Below are positions 10,354-18,985 of a stretch of 64,000 nucleotides of DNA, one piece after another. The DNA comes from Cellulophaga baltica (lineage in GTDB: Bacteria; Bacteroidota; Bacteroidia; Flavobacteriales; Flavobacteriaceae). The stretch lies in contig NZ_FNBD01000004.1 of the NCBI RefSeq assembly GCF_900102165.1, forward strand, positions 1 to 64,000, read 5' to 3'. Below the pieces are notes generated by a model. It was not told the DNA's origin. It saw only the letters and a list, made by a program, of their open reading frames with translations, and searched no databases. A program made the position numbers and the translations under genes. Each line of letters begins with the position of its first letter. Within the stretch, counting starts at the first letter, position 1.

Positions 10354-10361
10354 CAAAAATA
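10354..10361 (-). promoter_or_regulatory. -7 promoter element of gap
   Basis: Minus strand TATTTTTG matches TAnnTTTG, 35 bases upstream of the start codon. Confidence 0.45.
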
Positions 10362-10397
10362 GAAAATTCAAACGTTTTCGTAACATTTTGTTGGAAT

Positions 10398-10424
10398 AAA
10401 AAAAGCTCCACTAGGGAGCTTTTT
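10398..10424 (-). terminator. Terminator of degP
   Basis: Minus strand AAAAGCTCC / GGAGCTTTT with a five-base loop followed by eight T. It lies 18 bases after the protease stop codon. Confidence 0.92.
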
Positions 10425-10441
10425 GACGAGGGATATGCGTT

Positions 10442-11842
10442 TTACTGGAGAATGATGCGTTCTTTTTCTCCTTTTTTGTTGAGCATTGTTATGCTTGTAC
10501 TGCGGTATTTGGTGATTCTACCGAATAACACTTTCGCATCATTAATATCGTTTATTTCTTCATCGCCAACAGCAAGAAGAACTTTACCATCTAGGCCATA
10601 ACCTTCATAGCGTTCCGAAACTCCCACAATTTTAACACCTTTTTTAGTTCTAAAGTCTTTACGGTCTTTTTCATTTAGATTTTTAACCTCTAAATCCATT
10701 ATGGGTAAGATAATTGTCTGGCGTTCTTTTAATAACACAGGCAGTGTCATTAATTCTCCATCTCTTTCTATAGTAACTTGTACTTCATCTCCTGGTCTTT
10801 TGGTGGCAAGATATCCATTAAGCTGTGGGAAGTTTTTAATCTTCACTTCATCTATTTGTTTAATAATATCGCCTCTTTCAAGGTTTGCATCAGCAGCACC
10901 AGAGTCTTCTTCTACGCCATCAATAAAAATACCACTCAATTCATTTAAGCCTTTTTCTACGGCATAGGGTGTATTTAAAGAGGGTGTTTTTATTCCTAAA
11001 ATTCCTTTCTGAACATTTCCATATTCTAAAATATCATCAATGACCTTTTTGGCGATATTGCTAGGTACAGCAAAAGAATACCCTACATAGGACCCAGTTT
11101 GTGAGCTTATGGCTGTATTAATTCCAATTAGATCTCCATTGGTATTTACTAAAGCGCCACCACTGTTTCCTGGATTAACAGCGGCATCTGTCTGAAGAAA
11201 AGATTGGTTGCTTCCGCCTAGTGACCTTGCTTTAGCACTTACAATTCCTGCGGTCACTGTAGAAGTTAGGTTAAATGGGTTGCCAACGGCTAATACCCAT
11301 TCTCCAATTTTTGCATTATCAGAATCGCCAAATGCCAAATAAGGCATTTTATGATCTGCATCAACCTTAATTAAAGCAATATCAGAATTTGGATCTGTTC
11401 CTATTAATTCTGCTTGATAGGTCGTATTATCATTTAAAGTTACTTGTAGTTGTGAAGCACCATCAATAACATGGTTGTTGGTAACAATGTAGCCGTCTGG
11501 GGAAATAATTACACCAGAACCAGCTCCTCTTACCTGCGGTCTAGAGTCTGATTCGTACCCATATAAAAATTCCATTATATTTTTAGGACCACTATTAATT
11601 GCTACATTTTTAACGTGCACAACCGCATTAACGGTCCTTTCTGCTGCAGAGGTGAAATCAACCTCATTAATACCAGCACCTCGAGCGCTTGTTGGAGTGT
11701 AGCTAGCAGTGGTGTAAGGAGTAGCTCCTGAATCTGTGAAAATATAGGAGTTTTGTTCAAAAAAAAGTTTGTATGCTCCTAAGGTAATAGCTCCTGCAAA
11801 TACAGAAACCAATAATAAATTCGCAATATTCTTCATAATCAA
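10442..11842 (-). CDS. degP: Periplasmic serine protease of the Deg/HtrA family
   Basis: A 466-residue protein with an N-terminal membrane/signal segment (about 4-24). It has a trypsin-like domain with the full catalytic triad: H124 (TNNHVIDGA), D154 (DPNSDIALIKV) and S227 (NPGNSGGALV). A PDZ domain follows (about 275-365) and a second, weaker PDZ-like region at the C-terminus (about 385-466). DegP proteins degrade or refold misfolded envelope proteins. The gene stands alone with its own promoter element and terminator. Upstream, it is divergent from dapF. The exact subtype (DegP or DegQ) cannot be decided from sequence, so the symbol is the generic one. Start could also be residue 3 (MKNIANLL). 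Confidence 0.94.
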   Translation of the reverse strand: MIMKNIANLLLVSVFAGAITLGAYKLFFEQNSYIFTDSGATPYTTASYTPTSARGAGINEVDFTSAAERTVNAVVHVKNVAINSGPKNIMEFLYGYESDSRPQVRGAGSGVIISPDGYIVTNNHVIDGASQLQVTLNDNTTYQAELIGTDPNSDIALIKVDADHKMPYLAFGDSDNAKIGEWVLAVGNPFNLTSTVTAGIVSAKARSLGGSNQSFLQTDAAVNPGNSGGALVNTNGDLIGINTAISSQTGSYVGYSFAVPSNIAKKVIDDILEYGNVQKGILGIKTPSLNTPYAVEKGLNELSGIFIDGVEEDSGAADANLERGDIIKQIDEVKIKNFPQLNGYLATKRPGDEVQVTIERDGELMTLPVLLKERQTIILPIMDLEVKNLNEKDRKDFRTKKGVKIVGVSERYEGYGLDGKVLLAVGDEEINDINDAKVLFGRITKYRSTSITMLNKKGEKERIILQ

Positions 11843-11865
11843 TTTACATTTTAACTTTTGTACTT

Positions 11866-11873
11866 CAAAATTA
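11866..11873 (-). promoter_or_regulatory. -7 promoter element of degP
   Basis: Minus strand TAATTTTG matches TAnnTTTG and lies 23 bases upstream of the degP start. It is one of two divergent elements in the degP-dapF gap. Confidence 0.5.
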
Positions 11874-11941
11874 ACAGTTTTGAGGACACTATTTTTCTGT
11901 TTAACGTTGTTTTAACTGCTAAAATTCCCTTAATAAAATGC

Positions 11942-11949
11942 TACCTTTG
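11942..11949 (+). promoter_or_regulatory. -7 promoter element of the dapF operon
   Basis: TACCTTTG matches TAnnTTTG and ends 17 bases before the dapF ATG. No -33 TTTG at 19-base spacing. Confidence 0.5.
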
Positions 11950-11966
11950 TACTATAAACGCAAAAG

Positions 11967-12743
11967 ATGAAGCTTACATTTTATAAATTTCAAGGTACGG
12001 GAAATGATTTTGTAATGGTGGATAACCGACAAAATATATTTGATAAAGAAAATACTGAACGTATTGCTTTCTTATGTGACCGAAGATTTGGCATAGGCGC
12101 GGATGGTCTTATATTATTAGAAAATGAGAAGGACTTAGATTTTAAAATGGTATATTTTAATTCTGATGGAAATGAAAGTACCATGTGTGGTAATGGTGGT
12201 CGGTGTTTGGTGGCTTTTGCTAAGCACTTAGGTATAATTAAAGATTCGGCGTCATTTAATGCTATAGACGGTTTGCATAAAGCATCTATTAAGGAAGGTT
12301 TAGTTAGTCTGCAAATGAAAGACGTGGAAGAAATTAAAGAGAAGCCTAATGCTGTGTTTTTAGATACAGGATCTCCTCATCATGTACAGATGGTTACAGG
12401 TTTAGAAGATTATCAAGTAAAGAAAGAAGGAGCTCGCTTGCGGTATGGCGTATATGGAGAGAAGGGCAGTAATATCAATTTTGTAGAACAGATAGATGCG
12501 ACTAGTTTTTCTATAAGAACGTATGAAAGAGGTGTGGAGGATGAAACCTTGTCTTGTGGTACGGGTGTTACCGCAGCTGCAATAGCAATGCATAAAACAG
12601 GAAAAACAACCAATAGCGAAGTATTTATCAAAGCTTTAGGTGGAGATTTAAATATTAAGTTTGAGGTAAATAATAAGGTATATTCTAATGTGTTTTTAAC
12701 CGGACCCGCAAAATTTGTATTCAAAGGAGAGATAGATGTATAG
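11967..12743 (+). CDS. dapF: Diaminopimelate epimerase
   Basis: A 258-residue enzyme of family length. The two catalytic cysteines are C74 (TMCGNGGRC) and C197 (LSCGTGVTAA), the thiol pair that racemises the alpha carbon. FQGTGNDFVMVDN near the N-terminus is also a family signature. It converts LL- to meso-diaminopimelate for lysine and peptidoglycan synthesis in the cytoplasm. It is the first gene of a plus-strand run: the acetyltransferase overlaps its end by eight bases and mltG follows, so cell-wall precursor synthesis and glycan processing share a transcript. Confidence 0.97.
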   Translation: MKLTFYKFQGTGNDFVMVDNRQNIFDKENTERIAFLCDRRFGIGADGLILLENEKDLDFKMVYFNSDGNESTMCGNGGRCLVAFAKHLGIIKDSASFNAIDGLHKASIKEGLVSLQMKDVEEIKEKPNAVFLDTGSPHHVQMVTGLEDYQVKKEGARLRYGVYGEKGSNINFVEQIDATSFSIRTYERGVEDETLSCGTGVTAAAIAMHKTGKTTNSEVFIKALGGDLNIKFEVNNKVYSNVFLTGPAKFVFKGEIDV

Positions 12744-13260
12744 TCTAAAAGGAGAAAAAGTTTATTTAAGAGCGCTAGAACCGTCAGATCTAGATTTTTT
12801 ATATCAATTAGAAAATTCTACAGAGGTTTGGGAAGTAAGTGGTACAACTGCACCATACTCCAAACAGGTTTTAGAGATGTATCTTGATAATGTGCATAGA
12901 GACATTTATGAAGTTAAGCAACTGCGCTTATGTATTTGCGCCCTAGATGGTACTGTAGTTGGGTTAATTGATTTATTTGATTTTGATCCTAAAAATAGAA
13001 AAGCGGGAATAGGTGTTGTTATTGCATCAAAAGATCATCGTAATAATGGTTTTGGGTCAGAAGCTTTAGAATTAGTTTGTGGGTATTCTCGAGTAACCTT
13101 AGAAATGCATCAGGTTTATTGCAATATTTTAGAAGATAATCAACCAAGTATTCATTTATTTGAAAAATTAGGTTTTGAAAAAATAGGAGTAAAAAAAGAT
13201 TGGATTTTATCCGAAGGAACATATAAAAACGAAATTCTTTATCAAAAAATATTTAATTAA
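12736..13260 (+). CDS. GNAT-family N-acetyltransferase (RimJ/RimL-like)
   Basis: A 174-residue acetyltransferase. The opening YLRALEPSDLDFLYQLEN and the later RNNGFGSEALELVCGYS (acetyl-CoA binding loop) and NQPSIHLFEKLGFEKIG are typical of the RimJ/RimL/SpeG branch of GNAT enzymes, which acetylate protein N-termini, polyamines or small molecules. The start overlaps dapF by eight bases and the stop overlaps the mltG start by one base, so translation is probably coupled. The substrate is unknown. Confidence 0.9.
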   Translation: MYSLKGEKVYLRALEPSDLDFLYQLENSTEVWEVSGTTAPYSKQVLEMYLDNVHRDIYEVKQLRLCICALDGTVVGLIDLFDFDPKNRKAGIGVVIASKDHRNNGFGSEALELVCGYSRVTLEMHQVYCNILEDNQPSIHLFEKLGFEKIGVKKDWILSEGTYKNEILYQKIFN

Positions 13261-14303
13261 TGTACTTAAAAAAAATAGTTCTTGCCGTTTTAGTAATAGG
13301 ATTGATGGTCTGTGGTGTATTTGCTTATAAAGTGTATGGTGCATTTTTCACACCTAATACTGCTTTTAACAATGACGAAGCTTTTGTTTATATTCCTTCC
13401 GATGCAAATTTTGCGGTGGTGGAAGAGACTTTAGCGCCTTTATTAGAAGATGTTGATTCTTTTAAATCTGCAGCTCAGAAAAAGGGGTATGCTTCTTATG
13501 TAAAAGGAGGTAAGTATGCGATTAAAAAGGGTATGAATAATAATGAAATTATTAATACGCTAAGAAGTCAGAATTTACCTGTGAAAGTAGCTTTTAACAA
13601 TCAGGAAACGATTGAAGATTTAGCTGGTAGGGTAGCTACTCAGATAGAAGCCGATAGTTTGTCTTTATTAAATGCCTTCAATGATACAGATTTTTTGAAA
13701 GAAAATGGTTTTAATGAGCAGACTAAGCTGGTGATGTATGTTCCTAATAGTTATGAGTTTTTCTGGAATACTTCTGCAGAAAAATTTAGAGACAAAATGT
13801 TGACGGAATATAAAAGATTTTGGAATGATGCTAGAATGGAGAAAGCCAAAGCCTTACATTTAACTCCGATAGAAGTGTCTACTTTGGCTTCTGTAGTACA
13901 CAAAGAGACTGCAAAAGTAGATGAGAGGCCTAGAGTAGCCGGAGTTTATTTAAATAGATTGCGTGATGGTATACTATTACAGGCAGATCCAACGGTTATC
14001 TATGCCTTGAAATTACACACGGGAGATTTTAATCAAATTATTAAGAGAGTATTGTACCGTGATTTAGAATTGGATTCTCCTTACAATACTTATAAATATG
14101 CAGGTTTACCTCCTGGGCCAATTGCCATGCCAGATATTACGGCAATAGATGCTGTCTTAAGCCCAGAGAAGCATAGTTATTACTATTTTGTGGCAAATGT
14201 CGAAAATTTTGGATATCACAAGTTCGCAAAAACGCTTGCGCAACATAACCAGAATAAAGAGCAGTACGTCCGATGGATTAATAGCAAAAACATAAACAGG
14301 TAG
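13260..14303 (+). CDS. mltG: Endolytic murein transglycosylase
   Basis: A 347-residue YceG/MltG protein: one N-terminal membrane helix (about 5-27), a LysM-like periplasmic part, and the catalytic domain with E216 in SVVHKETAKVDERPRVAGVY. GLPPGPIAMP and DAVLSPEKHSYYYFV near the C-terminus are also conserved in the family. It cleaves nascent glycan strands and so ends their elongation. Start and stop codons overlap with the preceding acetyltransferase (TAATG). Confidence 0.95.
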   Translation: MYLKKIVLAVLVIGLMVCGVFAYKVYGAFFTPNTAFNNDEAFVYIPSDANFAVVEETLAPLLEDVDSFKSAAQKKGYASYVKGGKYAIKKGMNNNEIINTLRSQNLPVKVAFNNQETIEDLAGRVATQIEADSLSLLNAFNDTDFLKENGFNEQTKLVMYVPNSYEFFWNTSAEKFRDKMLTEYKRFWNDARMEKAKALHLTPIEVSTLASVVHKETAKVDERPRVAGVYLNRLRDGILLQADPTVIYALKLHTGDFNQIIKRVLYRDLELDSPYNTYKYAGLPPGPIAMPDITAIDAVLSPEKHSYYYFVANVENFGYHKFAKTLAQHNQNKEQYVRWINSKNINR

Positions 14304-14387
14304 GTTAAACGTCTGATTTTAACGTCACTTTATCTAAATGAGGCAATTTTTATGATTTCTACAACAATAAAATCTTCTGTATAGCGG

Positions 14388-14395
14388 TACATTTG
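14388..14395 (+). promoter_or_regulatory. -7 promoter element of the lysozyme-like gene
   Basis: TACATTTG matches TAnnTTTG, 58 bases before the 14454 ATG, in the 150-base gap after mltG. It suggests separate transcription from the dapF-mltG operon. Confidence 0.45.
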
Positions 14396-14453
14396 CCCCG
14401 CGAATTTAAGCAGGCTACTTTTTTGTTGCTTTAAGTCTTAAGAAAACAATTGT

Positions 14454-15089
14454 ATGAGAAAGTGGATAAGCATTAGTTGTCCCCTTATTATGACTTTTAT
14501 TTTAGTCAGTTTTGGATTCAAAAATAAACCAGTATTGGTTCCGGACAGCCTTAAAGTAAATACACCTACGTTAGTTTCGTTTCCCCAAGATGAAACTTTT
14601 AATGCAAAATTTTTATTAACACCTCCATACATAGGTAGCTCTTATGTTGGTTTTAAAGAAGCATTAGCTTTTAAAGAATCAAGAGGTAGATACGGAGTTA
14701 TTAATTCCTTAGGATATTTAGGTAAATATCAGTTTGGAGCAAGTACTCTCGAGTTGGTCGGTATTTATAATGTCGACTTGTTTTTATCAAATCCAGAGCT
14801 TCAAGAAAAAGCTTTTATGACCAATATTGCTCGTAATAAATGGATTTTGAGAAGAGATATCGAGCGATTTTCGGGAATTAAAATTGGAAATTCTCAAGTT
14901 ACAGAGTCTGGTATTATAGCAGCAGCTCATTTGGCAGGGCCTGGTAACGTAAAAAAGTATTTACGTTCGTATGGTGCCTATGATGTTTTTGATGATTATG
15001 GAACGAATATAGCTCGTTACATAAAATTGTTCTCAGGGTATGACATTTCAAATGTGGAGCCCAAGAGAAATGCTAGGATTTTAAAATAA
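14454..15089 (+). CDS. Secreted lysozyme-like (putative transglycosylase) protein
   Basis: A 211-residue protein with an N-terminal signal or anchor segment (about 8-22). The central block FKEALAFKESRGRYGVINS followed by GYLGKYQFGASTLELVG resembles the catalytic helix of lysozyme-like transglycosylases, with E75 as the likely acid. IIAAAHLAGPGNVKKYL near 155-171 resembles the later conserved helix of that fold. I infer that it cuts peptidoglycan in the periplasm; it contains no LysM domain. Similar flavobacterial proteins may carry the name peptidoglycan-binding protein. It follows mltG, which supports a cell-wall role. It ends at a strong bidirectional terminator. Confidence 0.78.
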   Translation: MRKWISISCPLIMTFILVSFGFKNKPVLVPDSLKVNTPTLVSFPQDETFNAKFLLTPPYIGSSYVGFKEALAFKESRGRYGVINSLGYLGKYQFGASTLELVGIYNVDLFLSNPELQEKAFMTNIARNKWILRRDIERFSGIKIGNSQVTESGIIAAAHLAGPGNVKKYLRSYGAYDVFDDYGTNIARYIKLFSGYDISNVEPKRNARILK

Positions 15090-15095
15090 TAAATT

Positions 15096-15133
15096 AAAAA
15101 AAGCCCTTGTGAATCTTCACAAGGGCTTTTTTT
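15096..15133. terminator. Bidirectional terminator between convergent genes
   Basis: A near-perfect long stem (arms AAAAAAAGCCCTTGTGA and TCACAAGGGCTTTTTTT) is flanked by A-run and T-run, so it works in both directions. It ends the lysozyme-like gene (+) and the RsmI-like gene (-), whose stop codon touches the hairpin. Confidence 0.95.
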
Positions 15134-15849
15134 TATGCTTGAATAATAAATATGGTAGGTCTTTTGTGAAGATCTATATTTTCTGTGGTCCATTGCTTTG
15201 CTGTTTTAGTTGCAATGAACTCTGTGGGCAAGGTGATGTCACAGGCAACGCAGATTTTAGTAAAAGGATGTACTGTTTTTATGAGTTCCGCTAATAATTT
15301 ATCATTCCGGTAGGGAGTTTCAATAAATACTTGAGACTGATCTGCGTCTTTAGATAGTTTTTCTAAGCGTTTTATGGCGCTTCTGCGTTCGCTGTTATCA
15401 ATAGGAAGGTATCCGTTAAAAGCAAAATTCTGACCGTTAAATCCGCTAGCCATTAAGGCTAGGAGGATAGAAGATGGACCGACTAATGGAACAACGCGTA
15501 TGTTTTTCTCATGAGCAATACTTACCACATCTGCTCCAGGGTCTGCAATACCAGGGCAGCCTGCTTCAGAGATTACGCCTACATCATGACCTTCTAGGCA
15601 CGGTTGTAAAAAAGTAGGAATCATTTCTGGTTCCGTAAATTTATTGAGCGATTCAAGGATGAGATCTCCCTGAGATTTTTTAGAACTAATTTTTTTTATG
15701 AACCTACGAGCTGTTTTTTCGTTCTCAACAATATAGTAATTGATGTTTTCTATGGCTTGCTTAACAGAAAGCGGTAAAACTTCCAGTGGTTCATTTTCAC
15801 CTAATGTAGTTGGGATTAAGTATAACTTACCAAATGTAGTAGTGTCCAT
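15133..15849 (-). CDS. RsmI-family SAM-dependent methyltransferase (tetrapyrrole methylase fold)
   Basis: A 238-residue protein. The motif ISEAGCPGIADPG (93-105), then VVPLVGPSSILLALMASG and FIETPYRN, are those of RsmI, which 2'-O-methylates C1402 of 16S rRNA. The N-terminal P-loop-like segment that normally reads LVATPIGN is replaced by LIPTTLGE, and the protein lacks the C-terminal extension of full RsmI. Bacteroidetes carry a second, shorter RsmI-like protein and this is probably that paralogue, so I do not assign the symbol. It is third in an operon with dnaA and the phosphatase. Confidence 0.85.
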   Translation of the reverse strand: MDTTTFGKLYLIPTTLGENEPLEVLPLSVKQAIENINYYIVENEKTARRFIKKISSKKSQGDLILESLNKFTEPEMIPTFLQPCLEGHDVGVISEAGCPGIADPGADVVSIAHEKNIRVVPLVGPSSILLALMASGFNGQNFAFNGYLPIDNSERRSAIKRLEKLSKDADQSQVFIETPYRNDKLLAELIKTVHPFTKICVACDITLPTEFIATKTAKQWTTENIDLHKRPTIFIIQA

Positions 15850-15860
15850 AGAGAGGCGGT

Positions 15861-16316
15861 TTATGTTGTTGTTAATTTCTCAGCAATAACCGTGCAAGCA
15901 CTATCTATTAACTGAAAAACATGTTCGAAGCCATTATCATCCCAATAAGGGTCTGGAACTTCGTTGATATCAATGTCAAGCTCATTTAGAAGTAATTTTA
16001 CTTTTGATTTTTCATCTTGACTGCTGGCTAAAGCAATGATATTTTGGTAATTTTTAGAATCCATCACATAGATGTAGTCAAAAGTAGCGAAATCTTCTTT
16101 TTTAAATTGTCTACATTTTTGATGGGCAATAGCTATTTGGTGTTTTTTAGCAACGGCTATGGATCGTATATCAGGAGGATTACCTATATGATAATTTCCA
16201 GTACCTGCAGAGTCAACAAAAAATGAAGTGGTATCTAGTTTGTTTTGTAAAATACCTTCGGCTAACGGAGACCTACAGATATTTCCGAGGCAAACCATTA
16301 GTATCTTCGTTTTCAT
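15861..16316 (-). CDS. Low-molecular-weight protein-tyrosine phosphatase
   Basis: A 151-residue enzyme with the P-loop CLGNICRS (C9 nucleophile, R15) and the general-acid motif DPYWDD (122-127). LMW phosphatases remove phosphate from tyrosines of proteins, often those controlling exopolysaccharide export, but no tyrosine kinase or capsule gene lies nearby. It sits nine bases after dnaA and eleven before the RsmI-like gene, all in one direction. Confidence 0.94.
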   Translation of the reverse strand: MKTKILMVCLGNICRSPLAEGILQNKLDTTSFFVDSAGTGNYHIGNPPDIRSIAVAKKHQIAIAHQKCRQFKKEDFATFDYIYVMDSKNYQNIIALASSQDEKSKVKLLLNELDIDINEVPDPYWDDNGFEHVFQLIDSACTVIAEKLTTT

Positions 16317-16325
16317 AAATTGTAA

Positions 16326-17750
16326 TTAAGAAAATTTCTTCGTAAGATCGTCTATGTATTTGCGAAATTGTTTATCAGTTTCAGCAAGGTTATCTACGGT
16401 TTTACAAGCATGTAAAACTGTAGCATGATCTCTTTTTCCTATTTGTGAACCAATACTTGCTAAAGAAGCTTTCGTGAATTTTTTAGCAAAGAACATCGCT
16501 AATTGTCTTGCTTGTACAATATGACGTTTTCTAGTCTTAGATTGTAATGTAGCTACATCCATTTCAAAATAATCAGAAACTACTTTCTGGATGTAATCTA
16601 TAGAAACTTCACGTTTTGTGTTTTTAACAAATTTCTCTACAACCTGTTGTGCAAGATCTAAGGTAACCTCTTTTTTATTAAACGAAGATTGTGCAATCAA
16701 TGATATAATAGCACCTTCGAGCTCACGAATGTTTGTTTTGATGTGTTTTGCAACGTAATCGATAATATCATCAGGCATTTCAACACCATCACGATACAAT
16801 TTATTTTTTAAGATAGAAATTCTAGTCTCGTAATCAGGGTTCTGCAGTTCAGCAGATAATCCCCATTTAAATCTGGATAATAAACGCTGCTCTATGTCTT
16901 GCATATCAACAGGAGCCTTATCTGATGTTAAGATAACCTGTTTTCCATTTTGATGTAAATGGTTAAATATATGGAAGAAAACATCTTGTGTTCCAGATTT
17001 ACCAGATAAGAATTGTACGTCATCAATAATTAATACATCTATCAATTGGTAGAAATGTATAAAATCATTCCGAGTATTTTTCTTTACAGATTCTATATAC
17101 TGTTGTGTAAATTTCTCTGCAGAAATATATAAAACAGTACGCTCTGGGTATTTATCTTTTATTTCAACACCAATAGCATGTGCTAAGTGTGTTTTTCCCA
17201 AACCTACACCACCAAATATTAATAGTGGATTAAAAGAAGTTCCTCCTGGTTTATTTGCAACGGCCATACCGGCAGAACGCGCTAAACGGTTAGAGTCTCC
17301 TTCTAAAAAGTTTTCGAAATTATAATTTGGGTTAAGTTGTGATTCTATCTTGATATTTCTAATCCCAGGAATTACAAATGGATTTTTTAATTGTGGGTTT
17401 TTAGATTTGATAGCAACGTCTAATTCTTGTGCAGGAACGGTACTTCTGTTTGAGCTAGGAATTTTTTCGGTAAATGGTTCCCTATTACCGTAAGTGTTTT
17501 CCATTTTTATAATGTAAACTAATTTTGCACTTTCACCAAGTTCTTTGGTTAGGGATACTTTTAAAAGTTTTACATAATGCTCCTCGAGCCATTCGTAGAA
17601 AAATTTACTTGGTACTTGAATACTAAGCGCTTTATCCGTTAACTTGACAGGCTTAATGGGTTCAAACCATGTTTTGAATGCCTGCGGTTGAATGTTGTCC
17701 TTGATAAAGTCCAAACAATTGTTCCATACGGAAATAGCAGTAACACTCAT
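16326..17750 (-). CDS. dnaA: Chromosomal replication initiator protein DnaA
   Basis: A 474-residue protein with all four DnaA domains: N-terminal DnaB/oligomerisation domain (1-80), linker (about 85-135), AAA+ domain with Walker A FGGVGLGKTH (179-188) and Walker B VLIIDD (239-244), and the C-terminal DNA-binding domain with the signature GKRDHATVLHACK near 440-455. It melts oriC to start replication. Unlike many bacteria, it is not next to dnaN or rpmH; it heads an operon with a phosphatase and an RsmI-like gene. I found no cluster of DnaA boxes in the 211-base gap upstream, so the origin is not obviously here. Confidence 0.98.
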   Translation of the reverse strand: MSVTAISVWNNCLDFIKDNIQPQAFKTWFEPIKPVKLTDKALSIQVPSKFFYEWLEEHYVKLLKVSLTKELGESAKLVYIIKMENTYGNREPFTEKIPSSNRSTVPAQELDVAIKSKNPQLKNPFVIPGIRNIKIESQLNPNYNFENFLEGDSNRLARSAGMAVANKPGGTSFNPLLIFGGVGLGKTHLAHAIGVEIKDKYPERTVLYISAEKFTQQYIESVKKNTRNDFIHFYQLIDVLIIDDVQFLSGKSGTQDVFFHIFNHLHQNGKQVILTSDKAPVDMQDIEQRLLSRFKWGLSAELQNPDYETRISILKNKLYRDGVEMPDDIIDYVAKHIKTNIRELEGAIISLIAQSSFNKKEVTLDLAQQVVEKFVKNTKREVSIDYIQKVVSDYFEMDVATLQSKTRKRHIVQARQLAMFFAKKFTKASLASIGSQIGKRDHATVLHACKTVDNLAETDKQFRKYIDDLTKKFS

Positions 17751-17961
17751 TTTTTAAATTAATCTTAAATATTGGTTAGTAATAAAATAGGCTTTCTAAA
17801 CTGAAATCAGCGAATAATCTCCTCGCTTAATCGGATGACAAATATGTGAACAAAAAAACTAAAAAAAAAATTCATTAGTATTGAATTTTCGGTTTTTTTT
17901 TACCATGTTGCCCCTTCAAAGAAGTACAGCCTTTAAATATATAATTTTTACTTTTAAAATA

Positions 17962-18387
17962 ATGGATATTAACAAAATTTCTTTTAGAGTTAGATATGGT
18001 GAAACAGATCAAATGGGAGTCGTATATCACGGCAACTATGCGCAGTATCTAGAGATGGGGCGTGTAGAGTTGTTACGCGGGTTAGGAATTTCTTACAAAG
18101 CACTAGAGGAAAGTGGTATTATCTTACCAGTTATTTCTTTAACTGTAAATTTTAAGAAATCTGCCTTGTATGATGATTTGATAACGGTGGTTACCAACTT
18201 AAAAAAAATACCGTCGGTGAAGATAGAATTTGACTATATGATTTTCAACGAGAAAAAGGAGTTGTTGGTCGAAGCTCATACCATTTTAGCATTTATAGAT
18301 TCGAAAAAAAATAAGCCAATGAGATGTCCGGAAGATTTATTAGAAAAAATTTCTGAGTATTTAAATTCAGTTAAGAAACAGGTTTAA
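17962..18387 (+). CDS. Acyl-CoA thioesterase of the YbgC/4-hydroxybenzoyl-CoA type
   Basis: I chose the ATG at 17962 (141 residues). The open frame continues upstream to a TTG, but those 27 residues are hydrophobic and outside the family's usual start. The hot-dog signature is FRVRYGETDQMGVVYHGNY, with D16 as the likely catalytic residue and HGNY at 23-26. It hydrolyses acyl-CoA esters; YbgC members work with lipid synthesis or the Tol-Pal system, which is not encoded here. The last 17 bases overlap the end of the convergent YigZ-family gene. Confidence 0.9.
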   Translation: MDINKISFRVRYGETDQMGVVYHGNYAQYLEMGRVELLRGLGISYKALEESGIILPVISLTVNFKKSALYDDLITVVTNLKKIPSVKIEFDYMIFNEKKELLVEAHTILAFIDSKKNKPMRCPEDLLEKISEYLNSVKKQV

Positions 18388-18985
18388 TTTTAATGGTGTG
18401 CATATCTGAAAAAATACTATGTATTTTTTCTTCATCATCTTTTCGAACGGAAATCACAATTTTACAATCCAATTCCATCTTTTGAGAAACGATGGATAAT
18501 TGTTCTTGTTTTATAATCCGCATCACTTTATCCATATCGGCGTATTCGAAAAATAATGCAAATTGTATTTGAATAATTTTCTCTATAATCTTAGCGTTCT
18601 CGAGAGCCATTTGTGCTCCAGTTTTGTAGGCGCTAATTAAGCCGCCTACACCTAGTTTTGTACCTCCGTAGATACGCGCAACCGCAACTAGTACATTCGT
18701 GATCTCAAAAGACTGTATTTGACCGTAAATAGGCATTCCTGCTGAATTATTTGGTTCCCCATCATCATTTGCTCTGTAATTAGGATTTTCTATTCCTAAC
18801 TGCCAAGCATAGCAAACATGGCCTGCGGTATGATACCTCTTCTTTATTTCTTCGAGTAAAGGTTTCACATCGTCTTCAGATTGAATCGGAAATGCGTAAC
18901 CGTAAAACTTACTTTTTTTCTCTTTAAAAAGAATTTCTTCGGATGGTTTTGAAAGTGTTTTGTAGGTGTCTGAGTGTGTTTCCAT
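18371..18985 (-). CDS. YigZ/IMPACT-family protein
   Basis: A 204-residue protein. The IMPACT-domain signature is clear: KKSKFYGYAFP, NYRANDDGEPNNSAGMPI and VAVARIYGGTKLGVGGLISAY, followed by a ferredoxin-like C-terminal domain. Bacterial members (YigZ in E. coli) have a poorly understood role, perhaps in translation or nucleic-acid binding. Its start overlaps the stop of the EamA transporter gene by one base, so it is the last gene of the ribD operon. The end overlaps the convergent thioesterase gene by 17 bases. Confidence 0.92.
   Translation of the reverse strand: METHSDTYKTLSKPSEEILFKEKKSKFYGYAFPIQSEDDVKPLLEEIKKRYHTAGHVCYAWQLGIENPNYRANDDGEPNNSAGMPIYGQIQSFEITNVLVAVARIYGGTKLGVGGLISAYKTGAQMALENAKIIEKIIQIQFALFFEYADMDKVMRIIKQEQLSIVSQKMELDCKIVISVRKDDEEKIHSIFSDMHTIKIKPVS

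Noticed and set aside
12413-12724. Antisense open frame of 103 codons within dapF
   Set aside because: It is fully inside a clear gene on the other strand, and the protein is low-complexity and unlike any family. The same applies to antisense frames in miaA (46555-46866), gntP and tkt.
17751-17961. Origin of replication next to dnaA
   Set aside because: One word similar to a DnaA box (TGTGAACAA near 17845) was found, with two mismatches to TTATNCACA, and no cluster of boxes or AT-rich 13-mers beyond background.
17881-17961. Longer start (TTG) for the thioesterase
   Set aside because: The extra 27 residues are hydrophobic and T-run-derived and precede the normal family start MDINKISFRVRYGETD.
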